From Chanodichthys erythropterus (Eukaryota; Chordata; Actinopteri; Cypriniformes; Xenocyprididae), in assembly GCF_024489055.1 (NCBI RefSeq), contig NC_090223.1, positions 27,769,925-27,833,924 on the forward strand: a stretch of 64,000 bases of DNA, read 5' to 3'. The notes under the pieces were generated by a model. The model ran no database searches and was not told where the DNA came from. It saw only the letters and a program-made list of their open reading frames with translations. Shown here in pieces: positions 25,296-64,000 of this stretch. Numbering within the stretch: the stretch's first letter is position 1; each line of letters opens with the position of its first letter. A program made the translations under genes and the position numbers.

Positions 25296-25824
25296 ACCAC
25301 GTGGTTTCTTCTTTGCAAACAAAAAAAATTAGTAAATTCGACTCGGTTTTAGAGGCGGTGCCATCGCCAAGCGGTAGGATCTGTGTGACAGTGCAGGGTA
25401 CAGCTTTAGGTTGAGGGGCAGCGAGAGGAAAGAATTTCTCCCGATCCCGCTATATACTCGTACCACTATTCCATCGTAACAAACATCAGCTTAATTCAAA
25501 GTGTTATCATTTCTACACCGTGCTGGGAATTCGCGAAGCTTGCTACAGTGAAGAATATTTACCACTCGCCTGCAGGACTTAATCAGACTACAACGTTACT
25601 GTTAGTCGAACTTTCCCCATTTTATTTTGGATTGTCTTGCAGTTTGTTTTTTTTTTTTTTTTTTTTTTTTTTTTTGTCCTTCACGTTTTTAATTCCAACC
25701 GGCTGACATTTACATGATTTCCTAATCTGCGGGTATCTTAGTCCTTTTTCAAAATTAGGAGCGTTTTTGCGGAAAGTTTTATTTTCATTTCTATTTTTGG
25801 GGGGGAGCGTTACAGTGTTTCACG
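25296..25824 (+). promoter_or_regulatory. igf2bp1: igf2bp1 promoter and 5' UTR region
   Basis: A perfect palindromic E-box ACCACGTGGT lies at 25296-25305 (MYC/USF type), in a CpG-richer setting, with a TATATAC near 25451. The sequence then runs without a convincing splice junction to the start codon, so the 5' UTR is probably continuous with coding exon 1. A 29-nt T run at 25647-25675 falls in this presumed leader. The exact start site is not determinable. Confidence 0.5.
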
Positions 25825-63256
<37,432 letters not shown>

Positions 63257-64000
63257 GAGGCCGGTGCCGCTAGCCAGTCAGACGGACAGACAAATGGGAG
63301 GACAAACGAGTGGACTGACTGAGAGAGAGAGTGACACACAGACCCAGCGGTAGACAGGGAGAAATGAGCAGCAAACTGAGAGGGAATTAAAAAGAGAACA
63401 AAAGACAAAAAAAAAAAAAATGCCTGAGAGAGAAAGAAGACACAAGTTTAGTGAAAATGAACAAGAAAAAAAAAAAAAAAAAGAGTGATTTTTCTAAAGA
63501 AGAGAGATGACTAGAAAACAGAGACCAGATGCCAGGCCAGGTGGAGTGACTGAGGATGGCGAGGAGGTCCGTCAGAGCGGAGCACCCTCTGGTGAGAGCT
63601 TTTATTCATAGCCGCTTCTTAGGAATAGGGCATAATGATGGTCCCGCAAAAGTGTATTCCTAAAGGATTTCAGTTACATAGGACCCTCAGCCATCAGCAG
63701 TCACTTCCGAATTTTAACTGTGTGTTTTTTTAAAGATAGAGATATATGTATAGAAATGTTTATTCAGAGGTATTATTAATGAAATGCAGTGAGGTAGAGA
63801 TGGGAGACCGAGAGAGCAGAGAACCAGTCGCAATTTATTAGTGGGCGTGGTCACCAATCAGGTGACTTCTCCCTACCTATCAGAGATGAGGGGAGGGGCC
63901 AAAGTTGTTAACACTGCTCTTGAAGTCCCCCACGCTAAACTGTGGGGGTGACGAGATGAAAAAAAGATGAAAAAATGAGGTTGTAAATATAATCTTCATG
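63257..64000 (+). other. igf2bp1: igf2bp1 3' UTR, first 744 nt
   Basis: Follows the TGA at 63254-63256 and continues past the window; no poly(A) signal in a plausible place is visible, in line with the very long 3' UTR of vertebrate IGF2BP1. Purine- and A-rich near 63390-63490. No let-7 target heptamer CTACCTC is present in this part. A small G+C-rich stem (CCCCCAC 63927-63933 with GTGGGGG 63942-63948) is the one structure seen. Confidence 0.8.

Larger units (their letters stand above)
14905..25300. other. Gene-poor interval between ube2z and igf2bp1
   Basis: No confident protein gene. It contains a (CA)n tract (15751-15782), a family A repeat (16238-16562), a CTCF-like site (16986-16999), a Tc1-type non-autonomous element (17500-17799), a TATAGTA-rich block (17820-18150) likely also repeat-derived, a promoter-like segment (18660-18888), a (TTTC)n tract (20731-20805), CG-alternating tracts (20231-20269), an exon-like segment (22989-23084) and a CpG-richer stretch from about 23600 leading into the igf2bp1 promoter. 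SNF8 and GIP, which occupy this position in human, were looked for by their characteristic peptides and not seen. Confidence 0.6.

Noticed and set aside
25355..25430. tRNA-like A-box sequence (GCCAAGCGGTAGGATC)
   Set aside because: No matching B-box, anticodon arm or acceptor stem can be folded around it.
63790..63797. TGAGGTAG, the let-7 seed, in the igf2bp1 3' UTR
   Set aside because: It is in the sense of the miRNA, not its target complement CTACCTCA, and no precursor hairpin surrounds it.

Overview
This is a vertebrate genomic window, most likely from a cyprinid (carp/zebrafish-like) fish. The evidence is three multi-exon protein genes with vertebrate exon structure and GT-AG introns, an AT-rich background, very long CA/TG, CT and TA microsatellites, and many short terminal-inverted-repeat elements of the kind abundant in cyprinids. 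The species call is inference. The three genes lie head to tail on the plus strand.

Layout. 1-3290: flank with a broken Tc1/mariner element (1293-2491), a possible minus-strand exon (705-761), and the atp5mc1 promoter. 3320-6420: atp5mc1, subunit c of mitochondrial ATP synthase (138 aa, complete). 6420-8050: spacer. 8050 to about 14900: ube2z, the UBA6-dependent ubiquitin/FAT10 conjugating enzyme (380 aa, complete, 7 coding exons). About 14900-25300: a 10 kb gene-poor interval with repeats, a cAMP-response-element-bearing promoter-like segment near 18.7 kb and weak exon-like segments. 25300-64000: igf2bp1, an mRNA-binding protein with two RRMs and four KH domains (598 aa, complete coding sequence in 15 exons). 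Its intron 2 is 24 kb, and its 3' UTR runs off the right edge.

The gene order ATP5MC1 - UBE2Z - IGF2BP1 matches human 17q21.32. In human, SNF8 and GIP sit between UBE2Z and IGF2BP1; I see neither here, which fits gene partitioning or loss after the teleost genome duplication. The genes are neighbours by ancestry and have no shared pathway: mitochondrial energy production, ubiquitin conjugation, and mRNA localisation/stability.

Most non-coding structure is transposon-derived. It includes an 841-bp hAT-like element with a perfect 8-bp target duplication, several large foldback elements, a transposon nested in another, three copies of a Tc1-type non-autonomous element, and a virtually identical 200-bp direct repeat on both sides of igf2bp1 exons 12-13. 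I found no prokaryotic-type system, CRISPR array, rRNA or tRNA gene. The observations most worth checking are the stop-free 75-nt atp5mc1 intron, the direct repeats around two in-frame igf2bp1 exons, the 56-nt-arm hairpin with cryptic splice sites in igf2bp1 intron 6, the CpG-rich block in igf2bp1 intron 2, and CTCF-like motifs whose orientation would bracket the igf2bp1 promoter.
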